A stretch of DNA of 64,000 nt from the NCBI RefSeq assembly GCF_039538365.1, contig NZ_BAABCA010000001.1:620001-684000 (forward strand). The letters are read 5' to 3'. This document shows, piece by piece, positions 9,242-17,535 of this stretch. Each line of letters starts with the position of its first letter. Within the stretch, counting starts at the first letter, position 1. Position numbers and translations under genes: made by a program. The stretch comes from Postechiella marina (GTDB lineage: Bacteria > Bacteroidota > Bacteroidia > Flavobacteriales > Flavobacteriaceae). Under the pieces are notes generated by a model that did not search any database, was not told the origin of the DNA, and saw only the letters and a program-made list of their open reading frames with translations.

Positions 9242-10192
9242 TTAAAAATCTAATTTCATTTTAATATTACTACGTTTGTAAGGCGAATTAGGTTCTATAT
9301 CTTGTTCTATAAATCCAAATTTTCTGTAGATGTAAATGGCATTTTCTAATTTAGTATTCGAGTATAATATAAGATTTGGTAGCCCAGAATTTTTAGCAAA
9401 ATCTATACAAAATTGCATTAGTTTTTGCCCAATTTTATGACCTCTATGTTTTGGAGAAACTCCCATTTTTGTAAGCTCTACCATGCCTTGGTTGCCAATT
9501 GGCATTAGCGCTACAGTGCCTACAACTTCATTATTTAATAATGCAAAAAAAATATTTCCTCCTTTATCTATAATATATTCTTGTGGTTTACTTAATACTT
9601 TTTCGTCATAAGGCTCTACTTCAAAATAGGTTTTTAACCATTCTATATTTAGGTTGTAAAAATCTTTAGCATATTGTGGTTTATAACCAATAAACTTTAA
9701 TGTATTATTAGGTGTTGTATCTATTTTACTTATAACGGTTTTGCTAAAACTATTCATATTTAATTTGTTCTCTAATTTGTTTAAATGTTCTAATAAAGAA
9801 CAAGAATTATTTATTGTATAGGCTTTAATAGTAATATCAATATGGTGCCAAATTGGTATTAATTTTTGTACCAACAGGTGTCCTTTTTTAGATAATACTA
9901 TTACTTTTTTTCGTTTATCAACTTTATGGTGCTCAAAATCAATTAATCCTTTTTTATTTAGCTTGTTAATAGTTTGTGTAATTGCAGGCTGAGAAAAGTT
10001 TAAAGCCTCTTGTATTTCTTTGTTTGTTAAGCCATTTTTTAAACTTAGCATTTTAAACACAGGAAAAAGGTGAGGGGCAAAATCTATATTATAGTAATTG
10101 TAAATAAGTTGTGTTTCTTTCATTAAACACTCACTAATTCGTTTAAGTCTAGAGCCCAAACCTAATACTCCAAATTCTTTTAGTTTATCCAT
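9242..10192 (-). CDS. MarR-family regulator fused to GNAT acetyltransferase
   Basis: The 316-residue protein joins two domains. Residues about 1-145 are a MarR winged helix: recognition region LTNKEIQEALNFSQPAITQ near 55-73 and wing HHKVDKRKKVIVLS near 88-101. Residues about 160-316 are a GNAT N-acetyltransferase. The acetyl-CoA loop is seen in KMGVSPKHRGHKIGQKLM and the C-terminal core in NAIYIYRKFGF. Such fusions are known in bacteria and are thought to couple small-molecule acetylation to transcription. A perfect palindrome lies 13 bases upstream of the start, so autoregulation is likely. The acetyl acceptor is unknown. Confidence 0.88.
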   Translation of the reverse strand: MDKLKEFGVLGLGSRLKRISECLMKETQLIYNYYNIDFAPHLFPVFKMLSLKNGLTNKEIQEALNFSQPAITQTINKLNKKGLIDFEHHKVDKRKKVIVLSKKGHLLVQKLIPIWHHIDITIKAYTINNSCSLLEHLNKLENKLNMNSFSKTVISKIDTTPNNTLKFIGYKPQYAKDFYNLNIEWLKTYFEVEPYDEKVLSKPQEYIIDKGGNIFFALLNNEVVGTVALMPIGNQGMVELTKMGVSPKHRGHKIGQKLMQFCIDFAKNSGLPNLILYSNTKLENAIYIYRKFGFIEQDIEPNSPYKRSNIKMKLDF

Positions 10193-10204
10193 AAATAATT
10201 TATT

Positions 10205-10226
10205 TACATAAGTGCTTATGTAAAAT
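10205..10226. promoter_or_regulatory. Perfect palindromic operator upstream of MarR-GNAT gene
   Basis: TTTACATAAG (10205-10214) and CTTATGTAAA (10217-10226) are exact inverted repeats separated by two bases. The site is 13 bases upstream of the MarR-GNAT start codon. Size and symmetry fit a MarR dimer operator. The remaining gap up to 10474 contains a + strand TATCTTTG near 10235 that could serve the next gene. Confidence 0.7.
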
Positions 10227-10474
10227 TAATATATATCTTTGATATATTTATTAAGTGGATAAGATATTTTTAACAAAACTTTAAGCAATGTATAATTGCT
10301 TGTTTTTAAGTTGATTAAATAAGTTTTTATAAGGTGTAATACGATAAGATTTTAGCAAAACATCCAAAACAGAAAACTGCGACGTATATATTTTTGAAAT
10401 GAACTTATTAATTTAATTGTTAACTAAAAAGTATTTAAATATAACCGTAACTCTAACATTTAAAACAAGTAATT

Positions 10475-11359
10475 ATGGAAAACAGCACAGGTAGTACAGG
10501 ATTAAAAGTAGCTTTAGGAATCGCTTTAGTTTTATTTTTAGCAACAGGTTTTTATACTATGAATTTGTATAAAGAAAGTAATGAGACTAAAAAAGAATTA
10601 ACAGAAGAAAAGCAATTAGTAATGAACGATTTAAATGCAATGGCAAAACAATATGATGAAGCCATTGGAGAAAATGATATAGCTAATTCTAATTTAATAC
10701 AAGCTAGAGAAAGAATTCAAGGTTTAATAGATTCTTTATCAATTTCAGAAACTAACGTGAAGAGTTTATGGAAATATAAAAATAGATATAGATCTCTACA
10801 AAAAGAAATGGATGTATTATTAGCTCAAAATGACTCTTTACGTGTAGAGAATTCTTATTTAGCAACATCTTTAGATAGCACAAGAGTACGTTTAGAAGAG
10901 CGTACTATGTTTACAGATTCTCTTTTAGTGCAAAATACAGCTTTGGCAGAGGTAGTAGAAAATGCAGCTATACTAGGAACTGTAGGTTTAAAAGGTTTTG
11001 GTGTTATAGAAAGAACTTCTGGGAAGTTAATACCAACAGAACGAGCTGGACGAGCAGATAAAATTAGAGTTTGTTTTACGGTTGCTAAAAATGGTTTAGT
11101 ACAAGCAGGCGATCAAGAACTATATGTGCAAGTAATAGATCCAAAGAATAATACATTGGGTTCTAATCAGCAAGTTGTTTTTGGAGATAAAACATTAAAT
11201 TATAGTATTATAAGTAAATTTAACTATGAAAATACAAACTTAAATATCTGTGAGTTTGTAGCTTCTAGAGGCGAAAATAAATTTGAAAAAGGACGTTATA
11301 TGGTAAACGTTTATAACGAAAAAGATTTAGTATCAACATCAGAGTTTACACTTAAATAA
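10475..11359 (+). CDS. Membrane-anchored coiled-coil protein
   Basis: The 294-residue protein has one N-terminal membrane helix (about 10-29), then a long coiled coil (about 33-155) with regular Leu/Ile and Glu/Lys spacing. A compact C-terminal beta-rich domain follows (about 165-294) containing KIRVCFTVAKN and YMVNVYNEKDLVS. Homologues in Flavobacteriaceae are, as I recall, often labelled chromosome partitioning protein ParA, but no Walker motif exists here and that label is not supported. The C-terminal domain is probably periplasmic. Function unknown. Confidence 0.8.
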   Translation: MENSTGSTGLKVALGIALVLFLATGFYTMNLYKESNETKKELTEEKQLVMNDLNAMAKQYDEAIGENDIANSNLIQARERIQGLIDSLSISETNVKSLWKYKNRYRSLQKEMDVLLAQNDSLRVENSYLATSLDSTRVRLEERTMFTDSLLVQNTALAEVVENAAILGTVGLKGFGVIERTSGKLIPTERAGRADKIRVCFTVAKNGLVQAGDQELYVQVIDPKNNTLGSNQQVVFGDKTLNYSIISKFNYENTNLNICEFVASRGENKFEKGRYMVNVYNEKDLVSTSEFTLK

Positions 11360-11381
11360 TATAAACTCTTAATTTATTAGT

Positions 11382-11416
11382 AAACCCAAAAAGTATTATA
11401 CTTTTTGGGTTTTTTT
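11382..11416 (+). terminator. Rho-independent terminator
   Basis: AAACCCAAAAAGTA (11382-11395) pairs with its exact complement at 11399-11412 around a three-base loop, followed by T residues to 11416. It closes the coiled-coil protein gene. Confidence 0.85.
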
Positions 11417-11515
11417 ATGTTTTTGAAGAATATTTCTGAGTTTTACAGTTTTTTTTATTATTTTAAGAAAATACTTACTATTTTTATTATAATGCTTTAA
11501 GTAATTAAAAATTAG

Positions 11516-12091
11516 ATGCAAGAAAACCTTATTTTTACTTTTTTAAAAACGATAACAGAGATTTCTCAAGACTCTTTTAACAGTCTTAAAGAAATTACTG
11601 AGGTTAAAGAATTAAAAGCAGGTACTCAAATTTCTAAAATAGGAGAGAAGCCTACTAGTTTATATTTGTTATTCTCTGGTATTGTAAGAGTTTATAAATT
11701 ATCTGATACGGGTAAAGAGTATAATAAAAATTTTTTTTTACCAATGAGTTTTACAGGTTCGCTTACAGCTTTAATTAAAGATAAACCCTCTGAATTAATT
11801 TATGAAACCATAACAGATTGTAAACTTTATGGTGTTAATTATTCTGAATTAATAGAATTATCTCGAAAAAACATTCAAATTAGTCAACTTTATATCAAAG
11901 CTCTAGAAAGTGTTTTTGTAAGTTATGAAATAAGACAATTAGAATTAATTTCGTTAAATGCGACCGAGCGATACAAAAAACTTATAAAATCTATTCCAGA
12001 TATTGAAAAATTAATAGCTCAATATCAAATAGCATCGTATTTAAGCATAACAGCTGTGCAATTAAGTAGAATTAGAAAAAAAATAAAATAG
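11516..12091 (+). CDS. Crp/Fnr-family transcriptional regulator
   Basis: The 191-residue protein has a cyclic-nucleotide-binding type beta-roll (about 20-115), with segments LKAGTQISKIGEKPTSLYLLFSG and GSLTAL typical of the family. A C-terminal helix-turn-helix follows (about 160-190, IAQYQIASYLSITAVQLSRIRKKIK). It lacks a cysteine cluster for an Fe-S sensor, and the residues that bind cAMP in Crp are not clearly present, so the ligand is unknown. Short single-domain-spaced regulators of this type are common in Bacteroidota. It stands alone between two terminators. Confidence 0.85.
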   Translation: MQENLIFTFLKTITEISQDSFNSLKEITEVKELKAGTQISKIGEKPTSLYLLFSGIVRVYKLSDTGKEYNKNFFLPMSFTGSLTALIKDKPSELIYETITDCKLYGVNYSELIELSRKNIQISQLYIKALESVFVSYEIRQLELISLNATERYKKLIKSIPDIEKLIAQYQIASYLSITAVQLSRIRKKIK

Positions 12092-12106
12092 AAACTCATG
12101 AAAATA

Positions 12107-12136
12107 AAAAAACTGACATATTTCATGTCAGTTTTC
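12107..12136. terminator. Bidirectional terminator between crp-like gene and fumC
   Basis: AACTGACAT (12111-12119) pairs with ATGTCAGTT (12125-12133) around ATTTC. A residues precede and T residues follow the stem, so it can work for both converging genes. Confidence 0.8.
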
Positions 12137-12170
12137 ATCCATTATCTTAATTATTTAGGAGACGCATTTT

Positions 12171-13568
12171 TTATTTAAGTTCTCCAACCATATTTTCTGG
12201 TTTTACCCAAGCATCGTAATCTTCTGCAGTTACATATCCTAAATTAACAGCTTCTTCTTTTAAAGTTGTACCGTTTTGGTGTGCTGTATTTGCTATCTCA
12301 GCAGCTTTATAATATCCTATTTTAGTATTTAAGGCTGTTACAAGCATTAAAGAGTTGTTTAATAATTCTTTAATTACCGGGTGGTTTGGTTCTATACCAG
12401 CAGCACAGTTTTCTTCAAAACTAACACAAGCATCTCCAATTAATTGAGCAGATTGCAAAACGTTGGCAGCCATAACAGGTTTAAAAACGTTAAGTTCGTA
12501 GTGGCCTTGTAAGCCTCCTACAGATACAGCAACATCATTACCCATAACTTGAGCACAAACCATAGTTATAGCCTCGCATTGTGTAGGGTTAACTTTTCCA
12601 GGCATAATAGAACTTCCTGGCTCGTTAGCAGGAATTGTAATTTCACCAATACCACTTCTTGGCCCAGAAGCCATCATTCTAATGTCGTTTGCAATTTTAT
12701 TTAACGATACAGCTATTTGTTTTAAAGCACCATGAGTTTCTACTAAAGCATCGTGAGCAGCTAAAGCTTCAAATTTATTTGGAGCAGTTACAAAAGGTAA
12801 TTTTGTAAATTCTGCAATATATTCTGCAACACGTTTGCTATAACCTTTTGGCGTATTTAATCCAGTTCCAACAGCTGTACCACCCAAAGCTAATTCGCTT
12901 AAATGTGATAAAGTGTTTTCTAGAGCTTTTAAGCCATGATCTAATTGAGCAACATACCCAGAAAGCTCTTGTCCTAAAGTTAAAGGTGTAGCATCCATTA
13001 AATGCGTACGTCCAATTTTAACTACATTTTTAAATGCCTCAGATTTGCTTTTTAAAGTATTTCTTAATTGTTTAACACCAGGAATTGTATTTTCTACAAT
13101 TTTCTTGTAAGCAGCAATGTGCATACCTGTAGGAAAGGTATCGTTTGATGATTGAGATTTGTTAACATCATCATTTGGTTGAATTGTTTTTTCTCCTTCA
13201 CCAATAACATGTCCAGCCAATTGATGTGCTCTATTTGCAATAACCTCGTTAACATTCATGTTACTTTGCGTACCAGATCCTGTTTGCCAAATAACTAAAG
13301 GAAACTGGCTATCGTGTTTTCCTGTTAAAATTTCGTCGCATACTTGAGCAATTAAATCGCGCTTTTCTATAGGCAAAACTCCTAGCTCGCAGTTTGTGTA
13401 AGCTGCTGCTTTTTTTAAGTAAGCAAAACCATAAACAATTTCTAATGGCATAGATGCCGATGGTCCTATTTTAAAATTATTTCTAGAGCGTTCTGTTTGC
13501 GCTCCCCAAAGTTTATCGGCAGGTACTTTTACCTCGCCCATTGTATCTTTTTCTATTCTAAAACTCAT
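12171..13568 (-). CDS. fumC: Fumarate hydratase, class II
   Basis: The 465-residue protein has the full length of class II fumarases, which interconvert fumarate and malate in the TCA cycle without an Fe-S cluster. The signature GSSIMPGKVNP is at about residues 318-328, including the catalytic-loop serines. The active-site segments SGTQSNMNVNEV and IGRTHLMDATPL are also present. It is transcribed alone and convergent with the Crp/Fnr gene. Confidence 0.96.
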   Translation of the reverse strand: MSFRIEKDTMGEVKVPADKLWGAQTERSRNNFKIGPSASMPLEIVYGFAYLKKAAAYTNCELGVLPIEKRDLIAQVCDEILTGKHDSQFPLVIWQTGSGTQSNMNVNEVIANRAHQLAGHVIGEGEKTIQPNDDVNKSQSSNDTFPTGMHIAAYKKIVENTIPGVKQLRNTLKSKSEAFKNVVKIGRTHLMDATPLTLGQELSGYVAQLDHGLKALENTLSHLSELALGGTAVGTGLNTPKGYSKRVAEYIAEFTKLPFVTAPNKFEALAAHDALVETHGALKQIAVSLNKIANDIRMMASGPRSGIGEITIPANEPGSSIMPGKVNPTQCEAITMVCAQVMGNDVAVSVGGLQGHYELNVFKPVMAANVLQSAQLIGDACVSFEENCAAGIEPNHPVIKELLNNSLMLVTALNTKIGYYKAAEIANTAHQNGTTLKEEAVNLGYVTAEDYDAWVKPENMVGELK

Positions 13569-13781
13569 GATTATAACGATTTAATTTAAACCGCTAAGTT
13601 AGGTGTTTTTGATTATTTTAATAATGATAATTGTTAGTTTTTACATTATGTTTTTAACAATATTGCTAAGATTTTAATGTAATAAGTTATACCAATAATT
13701 ATTTCTTTACTTTTTAATAAATACTACTTGATAATAATTGTAAAAAGTTGAAAAAACTGTTAATAAATCTTAATTTTAGTA

Positions 13782-13812
13782 TTGTGTAACAAGAAGCTTT
13801 GCCCTATATTTG
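13782..13812 (+). promoter_or_regulatory. Bacteroidota-type promoter for small membrane protein
   Basis: TTGTG at 13782-13786 and TATATTTG at 13805-13812 are spaced 18 bases apart, a good fit to the -33/-7 promoter of this phylum (TTTG and TAnnTTTG). The start codon of the small gene is 28 bases downstream of the -7 box. Confidence 0.7.
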
Positions 13813-13840
13813 CGTAAAATTATAATAGACAATTACAATT

Positions 13841-14014
13841 ATGTTCGATTTTGATCAATATTTAGGCTTTTTAGCATTTTTAACTATTCTTACAATAGGG
13901 TTTTGGTTAATGATATTTTTATTAACTTTTGTTATTCCTTATTGGATTGGAGGATCTTTAATTGAAAGATTAAAAGAAATTAGAGACGAAAAGAAAGCTA
14001 AAAGTCAAGCTTAG
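13841..14014 (+). CDS. 57-residue single-pass membrane protein
   Basis: The ATG at 13841 opens a short frame ending with TAG at 14012-14014. The product has an N-terminal acidic patch (MFDFDQYLG), a long hydrophobic stretch at about residues 10-35 (LAFLTILTIGFWLMIFLLTFVI, 22 residues from 10), then a positively charged tail (ERLKEIRDEKKAKSQA). A strong promoter upstream and a strong terminator directly downstream make it a real monocistronic gene. Topology by the positive-inside rule puts the C terminus in the cytoplasm. Function unknown. Confidence 0.75.
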   Translation: MFDFDQYLGFLAFLTILTIGFWLMIFLLTFVIPYWIGGSLIERLKEIRDEKKAKSQA

Positions 14015-14032
14015 AACTTAGTTATATAATAT

Positions 14033-14071
14033 AAAAAAAGCGAAAACAATTACATTGTTTTCGCTTTTTTT
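14033..14071. terminator. Bidirectional terminator
   Basis: An 18-bp perfect stem, 14033-14050 against 14054-14071, with a TAC loop and A/T runs at both ends. It separates the small membrane protein gene from the convergent barrel gene. Confidence 0.88.
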
Positions 14072-14075
14072 GTTT

Positions 14076-16520
14076 TTACATTTGTACATCGTCGCCACCG
14101 CCTCTTGGTCTGCCACCACGTTCTTCTTTTTTCTTTTGATTAAATCTATAGGTAAAAGATAAATTATAAGAGCGCACACCTCTAAATCTTATTTCTCTAT
14201 CCGATATAAAATCGTCTGTTTCTACGGTGCCAGAAAATTTATTACTATTAAACACATCATTTATATTAAAGGCTATAGATGCTTTTTCTTTAAACAAATC
14301 TTTACTAAATGCTAAGTTTGTAGAAAAAACAGCATCTCTAACGTTTTGAGCATCTTCACTAGCGCCTCTATAACTCATGTTTGTTTGCCAATCTATAGCG
14401 CCAGGTAAGGTTAGTTTATTACTAAAACGTAACCTCCAAGTCATATTTTCAGAATCAAAACTAGTGCCTTGGTAATCACCATCTATAATGGCATTAAATA
14501 AATTAAAATCGGTATTCATTCGCCATTTCCTAATAGGGGTGTAAGTTAGGTTAAACTCAAAACCATAACGCTGCTCTGATGCTATATTTGAAGGGCCTCT
14601 TTGTAGTATAGGCACCTCTTGTCCGTCTATATTTACGGTTTCTTGAGTATCTTCACTAACAAAGCGAATAACATCGTTTGATTCTTGATAGTATAGAGAA
14701 GAACTAAGAATAAATTTTCCAAATCTATTTAAATACCCTAAATCAATTTTACCAGAGTAAGTAGGGTTAAGGCCAGGATTTCCTTGAAAAATATTAGTTA
14801 AACTGCTTCTAGAAGGAAAAGGATTTAAGTAATAAGATCTTGGTCTGCTTAACCTTCTATTATATCCAAGTGTTATATTTTCAGAATCGCTAAACTCATA
14901 GCTTAAATTTATGGTAGGGAATAGGCCAGTAAAGTTTCTTTTTTCGAAATCGTTAGAGGTTGGTTGGTCTAGGGTTAACTGCGTGTTTTCCATTCTAAGC
15001 CCTAATAGGTAGGAGAACTTATTAATTTTATTGCCATATTGTGTATAAAGAGCATGAATATAATTTCTAAAATTAAAAAGATTAGTTAGGTTGTTATCAA
15101 CTTCAAAAACATTGGTGTTTGTATTTAAAAGTTCTACTTTATAGTCTGTAGATTTATTACTAAAATCTCCACGATAACCCATTTCTATTTGGCTATTTTC
15201 GCCTATTGGTAAAACATAGTCTGTACGAAGTAATATTTTAGATTCGTCTTCTAATTGTGTTAAAATATCTGTGTTTTGACCGTCTACATTAATTAAAGAT
15301 TTTAAATTTTGTTCGTTATCTTCATGCTGAAAATCGAAGGTTAATTTATGGCCACTCTTTTTAAAGTTTTTAGTAAAATTAAAGGCATATTGTAATGTAT
15401 TATTGTCTCCTTTTTCAGGATCTAACCTAAGGCTATTTCCTATTAAATTATTATTAGCATCGTATTGATTTAAATGGTTTGTAGAGTTATTATTTAAATC
15501 GTTGTTATTATATACAACAGATGTGGTTATAGATGCCGAATCGTTAATATACCATTCTATACCTATATTATTTGTTAAGCCTTTATTAGTTCTTTCCCAG
15601 TCTCTTTTTTCGTCAAAAATATTACCATTAGCTTTATATTCTGTATAGGTATACCAATAGCCAGGACGCTCTTTATAATTGTAAGATAAGGTGTTAAATA
15701 TATTAATGTTACCTGTTCTGTAATTAATGTTTCCAGAAATACCTGCTGCATTTGGGTGTCCTACGTTTGTAGTTATTGCGCCATTTAAACCTTGTAACTT
15801 ACTGCGTCTTAAAATAATATTTAAAATACCAGCAGTGCCTTCGGCTTCGTACCTAGCAGATGGCGATGTAATAACCTCAACTTTTTCTATAGCTTCGGCT
15901 GGTAGTTGTTGTAAAGCATCGCTAGAATCTAAACCAACCAAGCCAGAAGGTTTACCGTTAATTAATATTCTAACATTTTCGTTTCCTCTTAAAGCCACAG
16001 TACCTTCGGCATCTACAGATACAGATGGCACATTATCTAAAACATCACTAACGTTTCCACCTCTTACGGTTAAATCTTTACCTACGTTATATATTTTTTT
16101 ATCAAGTCTAACTTCAACAGTCGTTTTTTCTGCTATTATTTCTATTTCTCCTAACGATTCTAAATCTATTTCTAAAGAAAAGCTACCAATATTTTCTGAT
16201 TTAGTAATTTTTTTATTTGGAATTGTTATCGTTTTAAACGATATATATTCTAAAGTGATGTCGTAAAGCCCAGTATCTACAGGAATATTAAACATACCTT
16301 TAGTATCTGTTATGCCTCCTGTAACTACTTTGTTTGTGCGTTTATTAAAAAATGCTATGGTAGCGTATTCTAAAGGTTGTTGGGTTTCTTTATCTATAAT
16401 TTTTCCAGAAATACGGACTTCTTTTTTTATTGGTCTTTGTGCTTGTAAATTAGAAATACTAAAAACTAAAATGAATAGTATGATTTTGTGCATCTTGCTA
16501 AAAGGTTGGTTGATGCTCAA
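14076..16520 (-). CDS. Outer-membrane beta-barrel protein, TonB-receptor-like
   Basis: The 814-residue protein begins with a signal peptide (MHKIILFILVFSISNLQAQ after a possible alternative start at residue 10). A carboxypeptidase-regulatory-like domain follows (about 35-115: GKIIDKETQQPLEYATIAFF). Then a plug domain (about 140-235: GGNVSDVLDNVPSVSVD and SPSARYEAEGTAGILNI). A long barrel of alternating strands runs to the C terminus, ending in an Asp/Gly/Arg tail. The pattern fits the outer membrane beta-barrel family close to TonB-dependent receptors. Substrate unknown. It is the last gene of the five-gene minus-strand run. Confidence 0.87.
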   Translation of the reverse strand: MSINQPFSKMHKIILFILVFSISNLQAQRPIKKEVRISGKIIDKETQQPLEYATIAFFNKRTNKVVTGGITDTKGMFNIPVDTGLYDITLEYISFKTITIPNKKITKSENIGSFSLEIDLESLGEIEIIAEKTTVEVRLDKKIYNVGKDLTVRGGNVSDVLDNVPSVSVDAEGTVALRGNENVRILINGKPSGLVGLDSSDALQQLPAEAIEKVEVITSPSARYEAEGTAGILNIILRRSKLQGLNGAITTNVGHPNAAGISGNINYRTGNINIFNTLSYNYKERPGYWYTYTEYKANGNIFDEKRDWERTNKGLTNNIGIEWYINDSASITTSVVYNNNDLNNNSTNHLNQYDANNNLIGNSLRLDPEKGDNNTLQYAFNFTKNFKKSGHKLTFDFQHEDNEQNLKSLINVDGQNTDILTQLEDESKILLRTDYVLPIGENSQIEMGYRGDFSNKSTDYKVELLNTNTNVFEVDNNLTNLFNFRNYIHALYTQYGNKINKFSYLLGLRMENTQLTLDQPTSNDFEKRNFTGLFPTINLSYEFSDSENITLGYNRRLSRPRSYYLNPFPSRSSLTNIFQGNPGLNPTYSGKIDLGYLNRFGKFILSSSLYYQESNDVIRFVSEDTQETVNIDGQEVPILQRGPSNIASEQRYGFEFNLTYTPIRKWRMNTDFNLFNAIIDGDYQGTSFDSENMTWRLRFSNKLTLPGAIDWQTNMSYRGASEDAQNVRDAVFSTNLAFSKDLFKEKASIAFNINDVFNSNKFSGTVETDDFISDREIRFRGVRSYNLSFTYRFNQKKKEERGGRPRGGGDDVQM

Positions 16521-16576
16521 AAATAAACCATGACGTTGCTTGCCATGGTTAAAACTTTGTTAAAAAGAAAGTGGTG

Positions 16577-16918
16577 TTAGATTATGTCTAGTATAGCTTC
16601 GGGTGGTCTGCCTATTACAGCTTTTTTTCCATTAATTACAATAGGCCTTTCTATTAATTTTGGATGGGCTATCATGGCACTTATAATCTCGTCGTCGCTT
16701 AACGTTTTGCCTTTATAATTACTTTTCCAAATGGCTTCGTTTTTTCTAACTAATGCTATGGGGTCTATGTTAAGTAACGCAATAATATTTTTAAGTTCTT
16801 TAAAAGTTGGTACGTTTTCAAGATATTTTACAACCTCGTATGGTTTGCCAGCGTTTTCTAAAATTTCTAAACCAGTTCTAGATTTACTGCAACGGTTATT
16901 GTGATATATTTTTATCAT
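16577..16918 (-). CDS. arsC: ArsC/Spx-family arsenate reductase-like protein
   Basis: The 113-residue protein has the glutaredoxin-like ArsC fold. The motif HNNRCSKSR holds the catalytic cysteine C10. The later segments LVRKNE and HPKLIERPIV match ArsC, including the arginine near position 91 that helps activate the cysteine. It would reduce arsenate with glutathione or glutaredoxin, though many chromosomal members have other or unknown roles. Its ATG overlaps the stop of the HAD gene by one base (TAATG), so the two are coupled. No other ars genes are nearby. Confidence 0.85.
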   Translation of the reverse strand: MIKIYHNNRCSKSRTGLEILENAGKPYEVVKYLENVPTFKELKNIIALLNIDPIALVRKNEAIWKSNYKGKTLSDDEIISAMIAHPKLIERPIVINGKKAVIGRPPEAILDII

Positions 16919-17535
16919 TATAAATGGATATTATATGGTGTTAATTGTTGAATAAGTTTTTCTGGTGATTTAAAATGTATACCATTAAAACCTAGGTTAT
17001 TTGAAGCTTCAATGTTTCTTATGTTATCGTCAATAAAAATTGAATTTTCTGCTTTAATATTAAAACGATTTAAAGTAATATTGAATATATCTTTATAGGG
17101 TTTTCTTGTTTTTTCGTCTCCAGAAACTACAATGCCTTCAAACCATTGTAAAAAATCGAAACGTTTTTGCGCAATAGGAAAAGTTTCGTTACTCCAATTG
17201 GTTAACGCTATAATTTTATATTTTTTTTCTTCAATTAGAGCTTTTAATATGTTTACAGTTCCAGAAAATTCCCCGCCAAGCATTTGTTCCCATTGCCCAT
17301 AATACATTTCTATGTAGTTTTTGTATTCTGGATATTGGTTTACTAAATCTTTAGTTGCTTGTTTAATAGGGTAACCAGCATCCTGGTTCTCGTTCCAATG
17401 CATGGTACAAATGTTATCTAAAAACCATCGCATTTTTTCGTTATTACCATTAAAAGCTTTTAAAAAAACATATTCAGGGTTCCAATCGATTAAAACACCA
17501 CCTAAATCGAAAATAATAGTATCTATAGTTTTCAT
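16918..17535 (-). CDS. HAD-IA hydrolase, YihX-like
   Basis: The 205-residue protein shows HAD motif I as FDLGGVLID with nucleophile D10. Glycine sits at the usual acid/base position +2, as in YihX-type members. Motif II is ALTNWSNETF, and motifs III/IV are GDEKTRKPYKDIF and SIFIDDNIRNIEA. YihX acts on alpha-glucose-1-phosphate; transfer of that activity is an inference. The start overlaps the RF2 stop in an ATGA arrangement, and its stop overlaps the arsC start. Confidence 0.85.
   Translation of the reverse strand: MKTIDTIIFDLGGVLIDWNPEYVFLKAFNGNNEKMRWFLDNICTMHWNENQDAGYPIKQATKDLVNQYPEYKNYIEMYYGQWEQMLGGEFSGTVNILKALIEEKKYKIIALTNWSNETFPIAQKRFDFLQWFEGIVVSGDEKTRKPYKDIFNITLNRFNIKAENSIFIDDNIRNIEASNNLGFNGIHFKSPEKLIQQLTPYNIHL

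Noticed and set aside
10475..11359. ParA-like chromosome partitioning protein, a label I recall for relatives
   Set aside because: There is no Walker A or other ParA motif; the product is a membrane-anchored coiled-coil protein.
15727..16266. A 179-codon open frame on the plus strand
   Set aside because: It lies fully inside the beta-barrel gene on the other strand, and its composition (Ser/Pro/Phe-rich without motifs) is what antisense reading of that gene produces.
16577..16918. An arsenic resistance operon
   Set aside because: Only an ArsC-family protein is present, coupled to a HAD gene; no arsenite pump, regulator or arsM is nearby.
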